Assembly: GCF_014646095.1 (NCBI RefSeq)
Contig: NZ_BMMU01000020.1
Coordinates: 20,890-84,889 of the forward strand
DNA: 64,000 nucleotides
Source of the DNA: Streptomyces lacrimifluminis
GTDB taxonomy: Bacteria > Actinomycetota > Actinomycetes > Streptomycetales > Streptomycetaceae
Direction of reading: 5' to 3'
Positions 15,588 through 24,239 of the stretch are shown here, piece by piece. Position 1 is the stretch's first letter. Every line of letters starts with the position of its first letter. A model generated the notes under the pieces. That model saw only the letters and a list, made by a program, of their open reading frames with translations. It was not told the DNA's origin and made no database searches. Both the position numbers and the translations under genes were made by a program.

Positions 15588-15588
15588 C

Positions 15589-15618
15589 TTGTGCGGACAC
15601 GTTTCTGACATCTAACAT
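15589..15618 (+). promoter_or_regulatory. Promoter of the GntR/acdS unit
   Basis: TTGTGC (15589-15594), 18-base spacer, TAACAT (15613-15618). The transcript would start about at the GTG of the GntR gene, so it is probably leaderless. The dyad CTGA...TCAG around the -10 could be the GntR autoregulatory site. Confidence 0.5.
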
Positions 15619-15625
15619 TTCAGTT

Positions 15626-16273
15626 GTGGAAGCGATACGGCCCGTCCCCCGGACCCTGCTCAGGGATCGCGCGTACGAAGCGATCCGGAACGCCATCGTC
15701 ACTGGGGAGATCGAACCCGGTGCCGTGGTGCGTGACGCCGAGCTCGCCGAGCGGCTCGGGCTGTCCCGGGCGCCGGTGCGTGAGGCGTTCGCGCGGCTGG
15801 TCGACGAGGGGCTGCTGGAGAGCAAGCCGCAGAGCTACACGAAGGTGACGCCGGTCGTGGCCGCCGATGTGCGGGACGCGGCGGCCGTGGTCGGGGCCAT
15901 GCACGAGCTGGTCACCCGGGTCGCCGTGCCCCGGTTGTTCGCCGCGGACGTCGAGGCGATGCGCACGGCCAACGAGCGGTTCGCGGCGGCCGTCCGTGCC
16001 GGTGACGTGGAGTCCGCTCTGCGTGCCGACGACCAACTGCACGACGTCCTCGTCCGAGTCAGCGGCAATCGTGCCGCAGCCGCAACCGCCGCCCGCTACA
16101 CACCACTCATCCGCCGTTTGGAGCGACGACGCTTCAGCGAGGGCGGCAACTGTCGTTCGGCCGGCCTGCACGACCGGCTCCTCGATGCCTGCGCGGCGGG
16201 AGACGTCGACGAAGCGGTCCGTGTCACCGCGGAGATCTGGCGCGGGCTGGCCGAGCTCGCCGACAGCGACTGA
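15626..16273 (+). CDS. GntR-family (FadR/FCD type) regulator of acdS
   Basis: 215 aa. Winged helix at residues 10-75 (RDRAYEAIRNAIVTGEIEPGAVV, AELAERLGLSRAPVREAFARL), then an FCD-type helical effector domain (about 85-210). GTG start chosen at 15626 because the -10 box lies 7 bases upstream and no ribosome-binding site exists, i.e. a leaderless message. The acdS gene starts 20 bases after its stop, so it probably controls acdS in response to ACC or a related amino acid (inference from position). Confidence 0.88.
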   Translation: MEAIRPVPRTLLRDRAYEAIRNAIVTGEIEPGAVVRDAELAERLGLSRAPVREAFARLVDEGLLESKPQSYTKVTPVVAADVRDAAAVVGAMHELVTRVAVPRLFAADVEAMRTANERFAAAVRAGDVESALRADDQLHDVLVRVSGNRAAAATAARYTPLIRRLERRRFSEGGNCRSAGLHDRLLDACAAGDVDEAVRVTAEIWRGLAELADSD

Positions 16274-16293
16274 CAACGATCCTCGGAGGACCC

Positions 16294-17310
16294 ATGTCCC
16301 TTGCCTCGTACGAGCGTTACCCCCTCCTCTTCGGCCCCTCGCCCGTGCACCCCCTGGAGCGGCTCACCGCACATCTCGGCGGTGCCTCGCTCTGGGCCAA
16401 GCGGGAGGACTGCAACTCCGGCGTCGCGTACGGAGGGAACAAGACCCGCAAGCTGGAGTACCTCGTCGCCGACGCCCTCGCCCAGGGCTGCGACACGCTT
16501 GTCTCGATCGGCGGTGTGCAGTCCAACCACACCCGTCAGGTCGCCGCCTGCGCGGCCCGCGCCGGGCTCAAGTGCGTCCTCGTGCAGGAGAGTTGGGTGG
16601 AGTGGCCCGACTCCGTCTACGACAAGGTCGGCAACATCCTGATCAGCCGGCTCGCCGGGGCCGATGTGCGGCTGGTGCGCGCCGGGTTCGGGATCGGCTT
16701 CAAGGAGAGCTGGGAACTGGCGCTGCGGGAGGTGGAGGAAGGGGGCGGCAAGCCTTACGCGATTCCGGCGGGCGCCTCCGACCACCCGCTCGGCGGCCTC
16801 GGGTTCGCCGGTTGGGCCTACGAAGTAGCCGAACAGGAAAGGGAGTTGGGGGTCTTCTTCGACACCGTGGTGGTGTGCTCGGTGACCGGGTCGACCCAGG
16901 CGGGCATGGTCGCCGGGTTCGCGGCCCTGGAGGAGGCGGGCGGCCGTACGCGGCGCGTGCTCGGCGTCGACGCGTCGGCGGCGCCCGCCCGGACCAGGGA
17001 ACAGATCGCGCGGATCGCCCACAACACCGGCCAACTCATCGGCGTCAAGCGGGAGTTGACTCAGGCGGACGTCGAGCTGGACGAGCGTTACCACGCGGGT
17101 ACGTACGGGATCCCCGACGACACCACCCTGGACGCGATGCGGCTCGCCGCCCGTACGGAGGGGATGGTCACCGATCCCGTGTACGAGGGGAAGTCGATGG
17201 CCGGGATGGTCGATCTGGTGGCGCGGGGAGAGATCGGACGGGATTCCACCGTGCTGTACGCGCACCTGGGCGGGCAGCCGGCGCTGAACGCGTACAGCGC
17301 GCTGTTCTAG
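16294..17310 (+). CDS. acdS: 1-aminocyclopropane-1-carboxylate deaminase
   Basis: 338 aa, PLP-dependent fold-II enzyme that cleaves ACC, the plant ethylene precursor, to 2-oxobutyrate and ammonia. PLP lysine K50 in GGNKTRK; substrate/cofactor motif SIGGVQSNHTRQVAA. The Glu in TDPVYEGKSM and Leu in HLGGQPALN, which separate true ACC deaminases from D-cysteine desulfhydrases, are both present. GGAGGA precedes the ATG. Together with the pectin locus this suggests a plant-associated life style. Confidence 0.95.
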   Translation: MSLASYERYPLLFGPSPVHPLERLTAHLGGASLWAKREDCNSGVAYGGNKTRKLEYLVADALAQGCDTLVSIGGVQSNHTRQVAACAARAGLKCVLVQESWVEWPDSVYDKVGNILISRLAGADVRLVRAGFGIGFKESWELALREVEEGGGKPYAIPAGASDHPLGGLGFAGWAYEVAEQERELGVFFDTVVVCSVTGSTQAGMVAGFAALEEAGGRTRRVLGVDASAAPARTREQIARIAHNTGQLIGVKRELTQADVELDERYHAGTYGIPDDTTLDAMRLAARTEGMVTDPVYEGKSMAGMVDLVARGEIGRDSTVLYAHLGGQPALNAYSALF

Positions 17311-17329
17311 TCCTCGCTGGTTGTCCTCT

Positions 17330-18562
17330 CTAGTCCTCGCCCGTCCTTCTGGAGTCCGGCTCCCGGTTCGGGAAGAGCGGTTCTGGGGCGGTGAAGGCGA
17401 GTTCGGCGAAGCGTTCACCTATGCGACGGTGGGTGGCCGCGTCCGGGTGGAGCTGGTCGGGCAGGGGGAGTTCGGCGAAGTCGGACTCGCCGTACAGGGC
17501 GCGGCCGTCGAGGTGGTGGAGGTTCGGGTCGTCCGCCGACCGCTGCTTCACGATGCGGGACAGCTCCTCCCGGATGACGTTGAGGGTCAGTTTGCCGGTG
17601 GCTCGCTCGGCGGGGTCGCCCATGGGCTGGAAGCGCGGTTCGCCGGCGCCGATCGGGGAGAGGTCCAGGGCGGTGGGGCCCGGGGTGTCCTCGTGCATGG
17701 GGCAGTAGAGGGGTGAGACGAGCAGGAGCGGTGCGGCCGGGTGGCCCTCGCGGATGGTGTCGAGGAAGCCGTGGACCGCGGGGCCGAAGGCACGCAGGCG
17801 CATCAGATCGGTGTTGACCAGGTTGATGCCGATCTTGACGCTGATCAGGTCGGCGGGGGTGTCGCGCATCGCGCGGGCGGTGAACGGGTCGAGCAGGGCG
17901 CCGCCGGCCAGGCCCAGGTTGATCAGCTCCACGTCGCCGAGGGACGCGGCGAGCGCGGGCCAGGTGGTGGTGGGGCTCGCGGCGTCGGAGCCGTGGCTGA
18001 TCGAACTGCCGTGGTGCAGCCAGACCTTGCGGCCCAGGTCGCGTGCGGTCACGGGTTCCACGGGTGCGTCGGTGCGCAGGGCGACGAGCTCGGTGGTCTC
18101 GTTGTGGGGCAGCCAGATCTCGATGGTCTTCATGCGGTCCGGCAGGCCGGTGAAGCGGAGGGTGCCGGGCGGGCCGGGTTCGTGCGTCGCGGTGCCGGCG
18201 GTCATGTCGATGGTCAGGGTGTTGCCGACGCCGGTCACCGTGGACCGGGCGGTCAGCCGGCCGTCGACCAGCAGGTCGTACACGCCGTCGGGGCGGGGTG
18301 GGGCGCCCACGTAGACCCGCTTGGTCGGCAGCGCGTCCAGTTCGACGGAGGTCGCCCGGGTGCGGAGGACCAGCCGTACGCCGGAGGGCTGGGACTCCGC
18401 CGCGGCGAGCTGGGGGTCCGCGCACTGGGCGCGGGCCCGGGCGGGCAGCCGGTGGGGGAGTAGGCCGTGGGGGGTGTGCTCCAGGTCGAGGGCGCCGTGT
18501 ATCAGGTCCGCGGTGATGTGTGTATTGACGTGTGGGGTGGTGTGCCCCGGCTCGGTGTGCAT
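17330..18562 (-). CDS. GDSL/SGNH hydrolase, SsfX3-like two-domain esterase
   Basis: 410 aa. An N-terminal beta-sandwich (about 60-175) precedes the SGNH domain (about 185-395). Catalytic blocks: nucleophile Ser in HHGSSISHGSD (block I), GLAGGALL (block II), IGINLVN (block III) and the DQLHPDAATH Asp/His (block V). No signal peptide, so it acts inside the cell. The domain layout matches GDSL esterases of the SsfX3 type. GAGGA lies before the ATG, and the gene follows the TetR gene by 19 bases, so the two form an operon. Substrate unknown. Confidence 0.85.
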   Translation of the reverse strand: MHTEPGHTTPHVNTHITADLIHGALDLEHTPHGLLPHRLPARARAQCADPQLAAAESQPSGVRLVLRTRATSVELDALPTKRVYVGAPPRPDGVYDLLVDGRLTARSTVTGVGNTLTIDMTAGTATHEPGPPGTLRFTGLPDRMKTIEIWLPHNETTELVALRTDAPVEPVTARDLGRKVWLHHGSSISHGSDAASPTTTWPALAASLGDVELINLGLAGGALLDPFTARAMRDTPADLISVKIGINLVNTDLMRLRAFGPAVHGFLDTIREGHPAAPLLLVSPLYCPMHEDTPGPTALDLSPIGAGEPRFQPMGDPAERATGKLTLNVIREELSRIVKQRSADDPNLHHLDGRALYGESDFAELPLPDQLHPDAATHRRIGERFAELAFTAPEPLFPNREPDSRRTGED

Positions 18563-18581
18563 TCTGTCCTCGGCCTGTCGG

Positions 18582-19160
18582 TCAACGGGTGGGAGGGGAC
18601 GGCCAGTTGCGCAGCAGGGCGTCGAGGGCGTCCAGGATCCGGGTCCAGCTCTCCTCCGAGTCGGGGGTGCTGTGACTGAAGCCGCCCGCCGTTTCCAGGC
18701 TGGTGAAACCGTGGAAGACGCTGCCCAGCAGGCGGACCGCGTGGGTCTGGTCGGGCTCCGTCAGCTCGTAGCCCCGCAGGATGGCCCGCGTCATCCGGGC
18801 GTGCCGGACGCCCGCGCCGGCGGCGGCGGTCTCGGGGTCGAGCCTCATCCGGGTGGCGGCGGCGCGGCCGGGGTGTGCCCGGCCGTAGTCGCGGTAGACG
18901 CTCGCGAAGGCGGTCAGGGCGTCCTTGCCGGCCCGTCCGGCCACGGCGTCGGCGGCCAGGTCGGCGAGTTCCTCCAGGGCCAGCAGGGCGATCCTGGTCC
19001 TGAGGTCATGGGTGTTCTTGACGTGGGAGTACAGACTCGCGACCTTGACGTCGAACCGCCGGGCGAGCTCCGAGGCCGTCACCTGGTCGAAGCCGACCTC
19101 GTCGGCCAGTTCCGCTCCGGCTCTGGTCAGGCGTTCCGCGGTCAGTCCTACGCGTGCCAT
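18582..19160 (-). CDS. TetR-family regulator with WHG-type C-terminal domain
   Basis: 192 aa. HTH at about residues 8-55 (TAERLTRAGAELADEVGF, ASELARRFDVKVASLYSHVKN). The C-terminal domain has the LGSVFHGFTSLETAGGF segment of the WHG class. ATG 19160 is preferred over ATG 19166 because AGGAGG is directly adjacent to the latter and 6 bases from the former. It is divergent from the FBP gene, with a palindrome between, and upstream of the GDSL gene on its own strand. Confidence 0.88.
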   Translation of the reverse strand: MARVGLTAERLTRAGAELADEVGFDQVTASELARRFDVKVASLYSHVKNTHDLRTRIALLALEELADLAADAVAGRAGKDALTAFASVYRDYGRAHPGRAAATRMRLDPETAAAGAGVRHARMTRAILRGYELTEPDQTHAVRLLGSVFHGFTSLETAGGFSHSTPDSEESWTRILDALDALLRNWPSPPTR

Positions 19161-19198
19161 GACCATCCTCCTGTTTGGCTAAGGCGAATATAGGTTTC

Positions 19199-19213
19199 CC
19201 TAAAGAGTTTAGG
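19199..19213. promoter_or_regulatory. Operator between tetR and the FBP gene
   Basis: CCTAAA-GAG-TTTAGG, a perfect 6-3-6 dyad in a very AT-rich (for this genome) 70-bp divergent intergenic region. GGCTAA and TTAGCC also bracket it. Confidence 0.6.
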
Positions 19214-19230
19214 CAAATTAGCCTGCCACT

Positions 19231-19722
19231 ATGGAGTCGCTGACTGAGCAAGAGATCCGCGCCGCGTTCGTGAACTGCACCAAGGGCGAGACGCGGCGCC
19301 TGTCCGTGCCGCGCGACCTGGCCGACCGGCCCTGGGAGGACCTGGACTACCTCGGCTGGCGGGACCCCCAGGCCCCTGACCGCGCCTATCTCGTCACCCG
19401 GCTGGACGGCAGGGCGACTGGCCTCGCCCTGCGCGCTTCCACGCCCGCCTTCGGGCAGACGCGGCGCAGTATGTGCTCGATGTGCCTGACCTCGCACACC
19501 GGAGGCGTGTGCCTGATGGTCGCGCCGAAGGCGGGGAAGGCCGGGAAGCAGGGCAACTCGGTGGGTGCGTACATATGCGGCGACCTCTGCTGCTCGCTGT
19601 ATGTGCGGGGCAGGAAGGACGCGGGCGCCGGGGCGCGGCTCCACGAGACGATCACTCTGGAGGAGAAGATCCGGCGGACCGTGGGGAACGTCGCCGCGTT
19701 CATCGCCAAGGTGACGGCTTGA
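19231..19722 (+). CDS. FBP (FusB-like EF-G-binding) zinc-finger protein
   Basis: 163 aa. The C-terminal treble-clef zinc finger has C82-x2-C85 (MCSMC) and C116-x3-C120 (ICGDLC), as in the FBP_C domain of FusB/FusC, which bind elongation factor G and free it from fusidic-acid-stalled ribosomes. The N-terminal four-helix part of staphylococcal FusB is shorter here. Actinobacterial members are uncharacterised, so a role in EF-G recycling or drug protection is inference. Divergent from a TetR gene with a shared operator, suggesting induction by a small molecule. Confidence 0.8.
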   Translation: MESLTEQEIRAAFVNCTKGETRRLSVPRDLADRPWEDLDYLGWRDPQAPDRAYLVTRLDGRATGLALRASTPAFGQTRRSMCSMCLTSHTGGVCLMVAPKAGKAGKQGNSVGAYICGDLCCSLYVRGRKDAGAGARLHETITLEEKIRRTVGNVAAFIAKVTA

Positions 19723-19829
19723 CGGTGCGACGGGGTGGCGGTTTCACTCCACGGTCCGCTTCGGTGCGTCGATGTGTGTTGGTGTGTGTTGGTTGTGCGT
19801 GAGGACGACGACTGGTCGGCCGCGCGTGG

Positions 19830-21050
19830 TTACAGCGCCTGGGCGGCCGGTTTCACCATGCCCCTGACCGTGCGGGACTTGACGAAGTCGCCGATCGCCG
19901 TCATCTCCCACTCGCCCGAGAACTGCTTGATCATCTTCGCCATCAGCACGCCCGTCTGCGGTTCGGCGCTGGTCAGGTCGAAGCGGACCAGTTCCTCGCC
20001 CGTCGCCGCGTCCAGGAGACGGCAGTACGCCTTGGCCACCTCGGTGAACTTCTGGCCGGTGAAGGAGTTGACCGTGAAGACCAGACCGGTGACCTCCTGG
20101 GGGAGACGGCCCAGGTCGACCACGATGACCTCGTCGTCACCCCCGCCCTCGCCCGTGAGATTGTCGCCGGAGTGTTTGATCGCGCCGTTCACGATGGAGA
20201 GCTTGCCGAAGTAGCAGCTGTCGATGTGGTTGCGCTGCGGGCCGTACGCGATGACCGACGCGTCCAGGTCGATGTCCTTGCCCCGGTACGCGGGCTCCCA
20301 GCCGAGGCCCATCTTGACCTGGGAGAGGAGCGGCCGGCCGCCCTTGACCAGGGAGACGGTCTGGTTCTTCTGGAGGCTTACGCGGCCCTTGTCGAGGTTG
20401 ATCTTCCCGGTGCCGGGGGCCTGGGCGGGCGGAGCCGGCGGTGCGGCGGGCGCGGGCGGAGAGGAGACCGAGGCGACGGGGGCGGGCGGCGCCGTCGGGG
20501 GCGCGGGGGGCTGGACCGTGGCCTGCTGTGCCGCCGGGGCGGGTGCCGGTTCCTCCACGCTCACGCCGAAGTCCGTGGCGATGCCGGACAGGCCGTTCGC
20601 GTAACCCTGGCCCACGGCGCGGGCCTTCCAGGCGCCGTTGCGGAGGTAGACCTCGACGATCACCAGGGCCGTTTCCGAGCCGAGCTGCGGGGGCGTGAAC
20701 GTGGCCAGTACGGAGTTGTCGTCCGCGTTGCGGATCGTTGCCGTCGGTTCGATGCCCTGGAAGCTCTGGCCCGCGGCGTCCGGGCTCGCCGTGACCACGA
20801 TCTTCTCGATGCCCGGGGGGACGGCGGCGGTGTCGACCGTGATGGAGTCGGGGGTGGTGCCACCGCCCGAGCGGTACGTCACGCCGGGGCCGGTCGGCTG
20901 GTTGTAGAAGATGAAGTCGTCGTCGGAGCGCACCTTGCCGTCGGCGGTGAGCAGCAGGCTCGATACGTCGAGCCGCACCGGGGCAGCGACGTCCACCGTC
21001 ACTCGGGCGACGGGGAGAGGGATGTTCGAGCCGGGGGTCATAGCTGTCAT
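19830..21050 (-). CDS. Double TerD-domain protein (tellurite-resistance/stress family)
   Basis: 406 aa. TerD domain 1 is at about residues 10-180 (FIFYNQPTGPGVTYRSGG, the calcium-binding type loop). A Pro/Ala-rich linker covers about 185-240, and TerD domain 2 about 245-400 (VSLVKGGRPLLSQVKMGLGWEPA, DLDASVIAYG, HSGDNLTGEGGGDDEVIVVDL with a DDE calcium motif). TerD proteins bind Ca2+ and belong to chemical-stress and membrane-associated complexes. Start ATG 21050; ATG 21041 is equally possible as neither has a clear ribosome-binding site. Confidence 0.88.
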   Translation of the reverse strand: MTAMTPGSNIPLPVARVTVDVAAPVRLDVSSLLLTADGKVRSDDDFIFYNQPTGPGVTYRSGGGTTPDSITVDTAAVPPGIEKIVVTASPDAAGQSFQGIEPTATIRNADDNSVLATFTPPQLGSETALVIVEVYLRNGAWKARAVGQGYANGLSGIATDFGVSVEEPAPAPAAQQATVQPPAPPTAPPAPVASVSSPPAPAAPPAPPAQAPGTGKINLDKGRVSLQKNQTVSLVKGGRPLLSQVKMGLGWEPAYRGKDIDLDASVIAYGPQRNHIDSCYFGKLSIVNGAIKHSGDNLTGEGGGDDEVIVVDLGRLPQEVTGLVFTVNSFTGQKFTEVAKAYCRLLDAATGEELVRFDLTSAEPQTGVLMAKMIKQFSGEWEMTAIGDFVKSRTVRGMVKPAAQAL

Positions 21051-21105
21051 GACCGGTGAACGAGCGGACCCGCTTTGCCGTTCCCTTACCTTGCGGTCAA
21101 TTGGT

Positions 21106-21327
21106 TCAGTGCCGGTTGCGGGGGTGGTTGCGGGCCGTTCGCTCGTTGCCACGCTTGTAGTTTCCGGTCCAGCGGGCCATGACCAGCTGGGGGTCGCCGG
21201 ATTCCACTTCCGCCAGGAACTCGGTGGCCCTCGGGCCACGGAGGGTGGTGGCGGGGTGGGCGCCGTGGGTGATCTTGACTGTGCCGTCGGGGTGGTGGGT
21301 GTAGGCGAAGCCGTTGGGGCGGGGCAT
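21106..21327 (-). CDS. Small hypothetical protein
   Basis: 73 aa, basic C-terminus (GNYKRGNERTARNHPRNRH), no signal peptide. It contains FAYTHHPDGTVKITHGAHPATTLRGPRATEFLAEVESGDPQ in two halves that read as a beta-hairpin plus helix. It sits just upstream of the TerD gene on the same strand. No family recognised, no strong ribosome-binding site. Confidence 0.5.
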   Translation of the reverse strand: MPRPNGFAYTHHPDGTVKITHGAHPATTLRGPRATEFLAEVESGDPQLVMARWTGNYKRGNERTARNHPRNRH

Positions 21328-21366
21328 GGGGGGATGGTAGGCGGGTGGGGCGGGCCCTGCCCTAGG

Positions 21367-21432
21367 GTTTTCGCCCCCGCCGCCCCTACCCGTCCCATCC
21401 CTCCCCTGGAGGGGGGACCCCAGACGGGCTGA
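21367..21432 (+). repeat. Dispersed intergenic repeat, family 1, copy C (shortened)
   Basis: Starts with the same CGCCCCCGCCGCCCCTACCC and ends ACGGGCTGA, but the middle hairpin is replaced by CCCTCCCCTGGAGGGG. Confidence 0.7.
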
Positions 21433-21460
21433 AAACGCCGACCGGCACCGAGAAGTCGAC

Positions 21461-22450
21461 CTACGGCACCACCACGATCTTTCGGCCCACGCCCGAGGCG
21501 AACTGGTCCAGGGCCTGGGGGTACTGGTCCAGCGGCAGGCGGTCGCTGATGAGGACCTCCGGGTCCAGGACACCTGCCGCGAACAGCTCCGCCGCCCGTT
21601 CGAAGCTGTGCAGCACCGCCATCGACCCTGTGATGGTGATCTCCTGGTTGTAGACGCGGTACGGGTCGATCGTGACCCGGGTCGCGTAGTCCGCGACGCC
21701 GAACTGGAGGAACGTGCCCGCCTTCGCGACCCGGTCCAGGCCGTCCTGGATCGCCGCCGCGTTGCCCGTCGCGTCCACCACCACGTCCCAGCCCTGCGGA
21801 CGTTCCAGCTCGTCCGCGTTCGTCGCCGAACCTGACACGCCCAGCAGCTGGGCCGTCGACAGGCGCTGGGCGTTGATGTCCACCACGTCGACACGCGCCG
21901 CGCCCGTCCGCTTGGCCAGCTCCAGCATCATCAGGCCCATCGTTCCCGAGCCGTAGATCAGTACGTGGGCGCCCAGACGGGTCCGGAGTACGTCGTAGCC
22001 CCGTACCGCGCACGACAGTGGCTCCACCAGCGCCGCGTCCTGGGTGCGGATGTGCTCCGGCAGCCGTACGCAGTTCGCGACCGGGGCCACCGCGTACTGC
22101 GCCGCGCCGCCTGCCGTCGTGACGCCGATCGCGGCCCAGCGTTCGCAGAGGTTGTTGTGGCCGGTGCGGCAGTAGCGGCACTCGTGGCAGTAGAGGGAGG
22201 GGTCCACGGCCACGCGGTCGCCCACCGTCAGTTCCGTGACCGCCGTACCCACGCCGACCACCTCGCCCGCGAACTCGTGCCCCGGCACGATCGGCAACGT
22301 GGGGGCGAACTCGCCCTGGAGGATGTGCAGGTCGGTGCCGCACAGGCCGCAGGCCGCGACCTCGACGACGACCTCGCGGGGGCCGGGTGACGGGTCCGGG
22401 ACCTCCAGGACGACGGCCTTGCCCACGGACTCGATGACGGCTGCCTTCAC
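21461..22450 (-). CDS. Zinc-dependent alcohol/polyol dehydrogenase (MDR)
   Basis: 329 aa. Catalytic zinc ligands in CGLCGTDLH and GHE (PGHEFAGEV); the structural zinc site is reduced to CHECRYCRTGHNNLC, with four cysteines present. Rossmann domain with YGSGTMGLMMLELAKR. It oxidises a sugar alcohol or alcohol with NAD(P), probably the substrate imported by the adjacent transporter. The GTG start overlaps the permease stop (GTGA), coupling it to the ABC genes. Confidence 0.9.
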   Translation of the reverse strand: MKAAVIESVGKAVVLEVPDPSPGPREVVVEVAACGLCGTDLHILQGEFAPTLPIVPGHEFAGEVVGVGTAVTELTVGDRVAVDPSLYCHECRYCRTGHNNLCERWAAIGVTTAGGAAQYAVAPVANCVRLPEHIRTQDAALVEPLSCAVRGYDVLRTRLGAHVLIYGSGTMGLMMLELAKRTGAARVDVVDINAQRLSTAQLLGVSGSATNADELERPQGWDVVVDATGNAAAIQDGLDRVAKAGTFLQFGVADYATRVTIDPYRVYNQEITITGSMAVLHSFERAAELFAAGVLDPEVLISDRLPLDQYPQALDQFASGVGRKIVVVP

Positions 22451-23301
22451 TTCACGGCTCCCAGTGACAGGCCCTGGACCAGTTTGTCCTGGGCCGCGAA
22501 CCCCGCGGCGAGCACCGGCAGGGAGATGACGAGCGACGCGGCGCACACCTTCGCCAGGAACAGGCCCTGGCTGGTGATGAAGCCGGTCAGGAAGACGGGG
22601 GCCGTCTCGGCGACCACACCCGTCAGCACGCGTGCGAACAGCAGTTCGTTCCAGCTGAAGATGAAGCAGATCAGGGCCGTCGCGGCGATGCCCGGGAGGG
22701 CTATCGGGGCGACCACCCGGGTGAGGACCGTGGGCAGCCTCGCCCCGTCCACCCTTGCCGCCTCGATGATCGCCACCGGGACCTCGGAGAGGAAGGACTG
22801 CATCATCCACACCGCGATCGGCAGGTTCATGGACGTGTAGAGGATGACCAGCAGCCAGATGTTGTCCAGCATGTCGGTGTTCTTGGCGAAGAGGTAGATC
22901 GGGAGCAGGCCCGCCACCACCGGCAGCATCTTCGTCGACAGGAAGAAGAACAGGACGTCCGTCCACTTCTTCACCGGGCGGATGGAGAGGGCGTATGCCG
23001 CCGGGAGCGCCAGCAGCAGGACGCACAGGGTCGACACCAGCGATGCCACCGTCGAGTTGATCAGGGACGGCCAGGGGCTCGCGCCGCCTCCGGTGCCGAA
23101 GAACTCGCGGTAGCCGTCGAGGGTCAGTGCGGCGCCGAAGGACGGGGGGTTGGTCGCCGCGTCCTCCTCCGAGTGGAAGGACGTCAGGGCCATCCACGCG
23201 ATCGGGAGGAAGAAGAGGATGCCCGCCAGCCAGGCCAGCAGCCCCAGGCCCGCTCCTCGGGTGCGGCGGGGACGTTCACGTACTGCTGCCGTGGCGCTCA
23301 T
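22447..23301 (-). CDS. Carbohydrate ABC transporter permease (MalG type)
   Basis: 284 aa, six membrane helices. The EAA loop for the ATPase is EAARVDGARLPTVLTRVVAPIALPG. An N-terminal arginine-rich tail (RERPRRTRG) is in the cytoplasm. Coupled by ATGA to the upstream MalF-type permease and by GTGA to the dehydrogenase downstream. Partner of the lipoprotein at 24236-25606. Confidence 0.93.
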   Translation of the reverse strand: MSATAAVRERPRRTRGAGLGLLAWLAGILFFLPIAWMALTSFHSEEDAATNPPSFGAALTLDGYREFFGTGGGASPWPSLINSTVASLVSTLCVLLLALPAAYALSIRPVKKWTDVLFFFLSTKMLPVVAGLLPIYLFAKNTDMLDNIWLLVILYTSMNLPIAVWMMQSFLSEVPVAIIEAARVDGARLPTVLTRVVAPIALPGIAATALICFIFSWNELLFARVLTGVVAETAPVFLTGFITSQGLFLAKVCAASLVISLPVLAAGFAAQDKLVQGLSLGAVK

Positions 23302-24239
23302 GCTCGGGACGCCTCCTCGCGGAACAGGGACGAGACCACGCGCAGGGCGAAGGTCGCGATGATGATCGAACCGATGACCACCAGGACGCCGGCCGCTGAG
23401 GCCAGGCCGTTCTCGTGGGCCTGGTAGAAGCTCTGGTAGACGGTGTAGGGGAGGTTCGCCGTGCCCAGGCCGCCCGAGGTGATCGTGAAGACCGCGTCGA
23501 AGTTCTGGACGATGTAGATCGAGCCCAGCAGGGCGCCGAGTTCGAGGTAGCGGCGCAGGTGGGGGAGGGTCAGGTGGCGGAAGACCTGCCAGTCGTTCGC
23601 GCCGTCCACCTTCGCCGCCTCGATCTGCTGCTGGTCGCGGCTCTGCAGTCCGGCCAGCAGGATCAGCATCATGAACGGCGTCCACTGCCAGACCAGTGAT
23701 GCCTCCACCGCGAGCAGCGGGGTGTTGGAGATCCAGTCCGGCTGCGGGCCTCCCACGTAGTGCAACAGGCCGTTCAGCAGGCCGTATTCGGGGTTGTAGA
23801 GCACGTGCTTCCAGAGGAGGGCCGCCGCCACCGGGACCACCAGGAAGGGGGCGATGAGGAGGGTGCGGACGATGCCCCTGCCACGGAACCTGCGGTCCAG
23901 GAGGAGCGCCAGGGCCAGGCCGAGGACCAGGCTGGCCAGGACCACCGCCGCGGTGAGCAGGATCGTCGTCCACACCGACTGGCGCAGGTCCGCGTCGGTC
24001 AGGACCTCCGTGTAGTTGGCGAAACCCGTGAAGCGGCGGGCGTTCGGGTAGAGCGCGTTCCAGTCGAAGAACGAGATCACCAGCGTGGCCACGAACGGGA
24101 GTTGGGTCACGGCGATCATGAAGATCAGGGCGGGGAGCAGCGGGGCCCGGGTGGCCCAGGCGCGCATGCGGTTCGAGGGGCGCTTCACGGCGCGTACGGA
24201 TGGTGCGGCGGCTGTCGGGGCTGTCGTGGTCGCGGTCAT
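23298..24239 (-). CDS. Carbohydrate ABC transporter permease (MalF type)
   Basis: 313 aa, six membrane helices, EAA loop EAAKVDGANDWQVFRHLTLPHL. The start overlaps the stop of the substrate-binding lipoprotein gene and its stop overlaps the start of the MalG-type gene, so all three are coupled. No ATPase gene is present nearby; Streptomyces importers of this type use the shared ATPase MsiK. Confidence 0.93.
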   Translation of the reverse strand: MTATTTAPTAAAPSVRAVKRPSNRMRAWATRAPLLPALIFMIAVTQLPFVATLVISFFDWNALYPNARRFTGFANYTEVLTDADLRQSVWTTILLTAAVVLASLVLGLALALLLDRRFRGRGIVRTLLIAPFLVVPVAAALLWKHVLYNPEYGLLNGLLHYVGGPQPDWISNTPLLAVEASLVWQWTPFMMLILLAGLQSRDQQQIEAAKVDGANDWQVFRHLTLPHLRRYLELGALLGSIYIVQNFDAVFTITSGGLGTANLPYTVYQSFYQAHENGLASAAGVLVVIGSIIIATFALRVVSSLFREEASRA

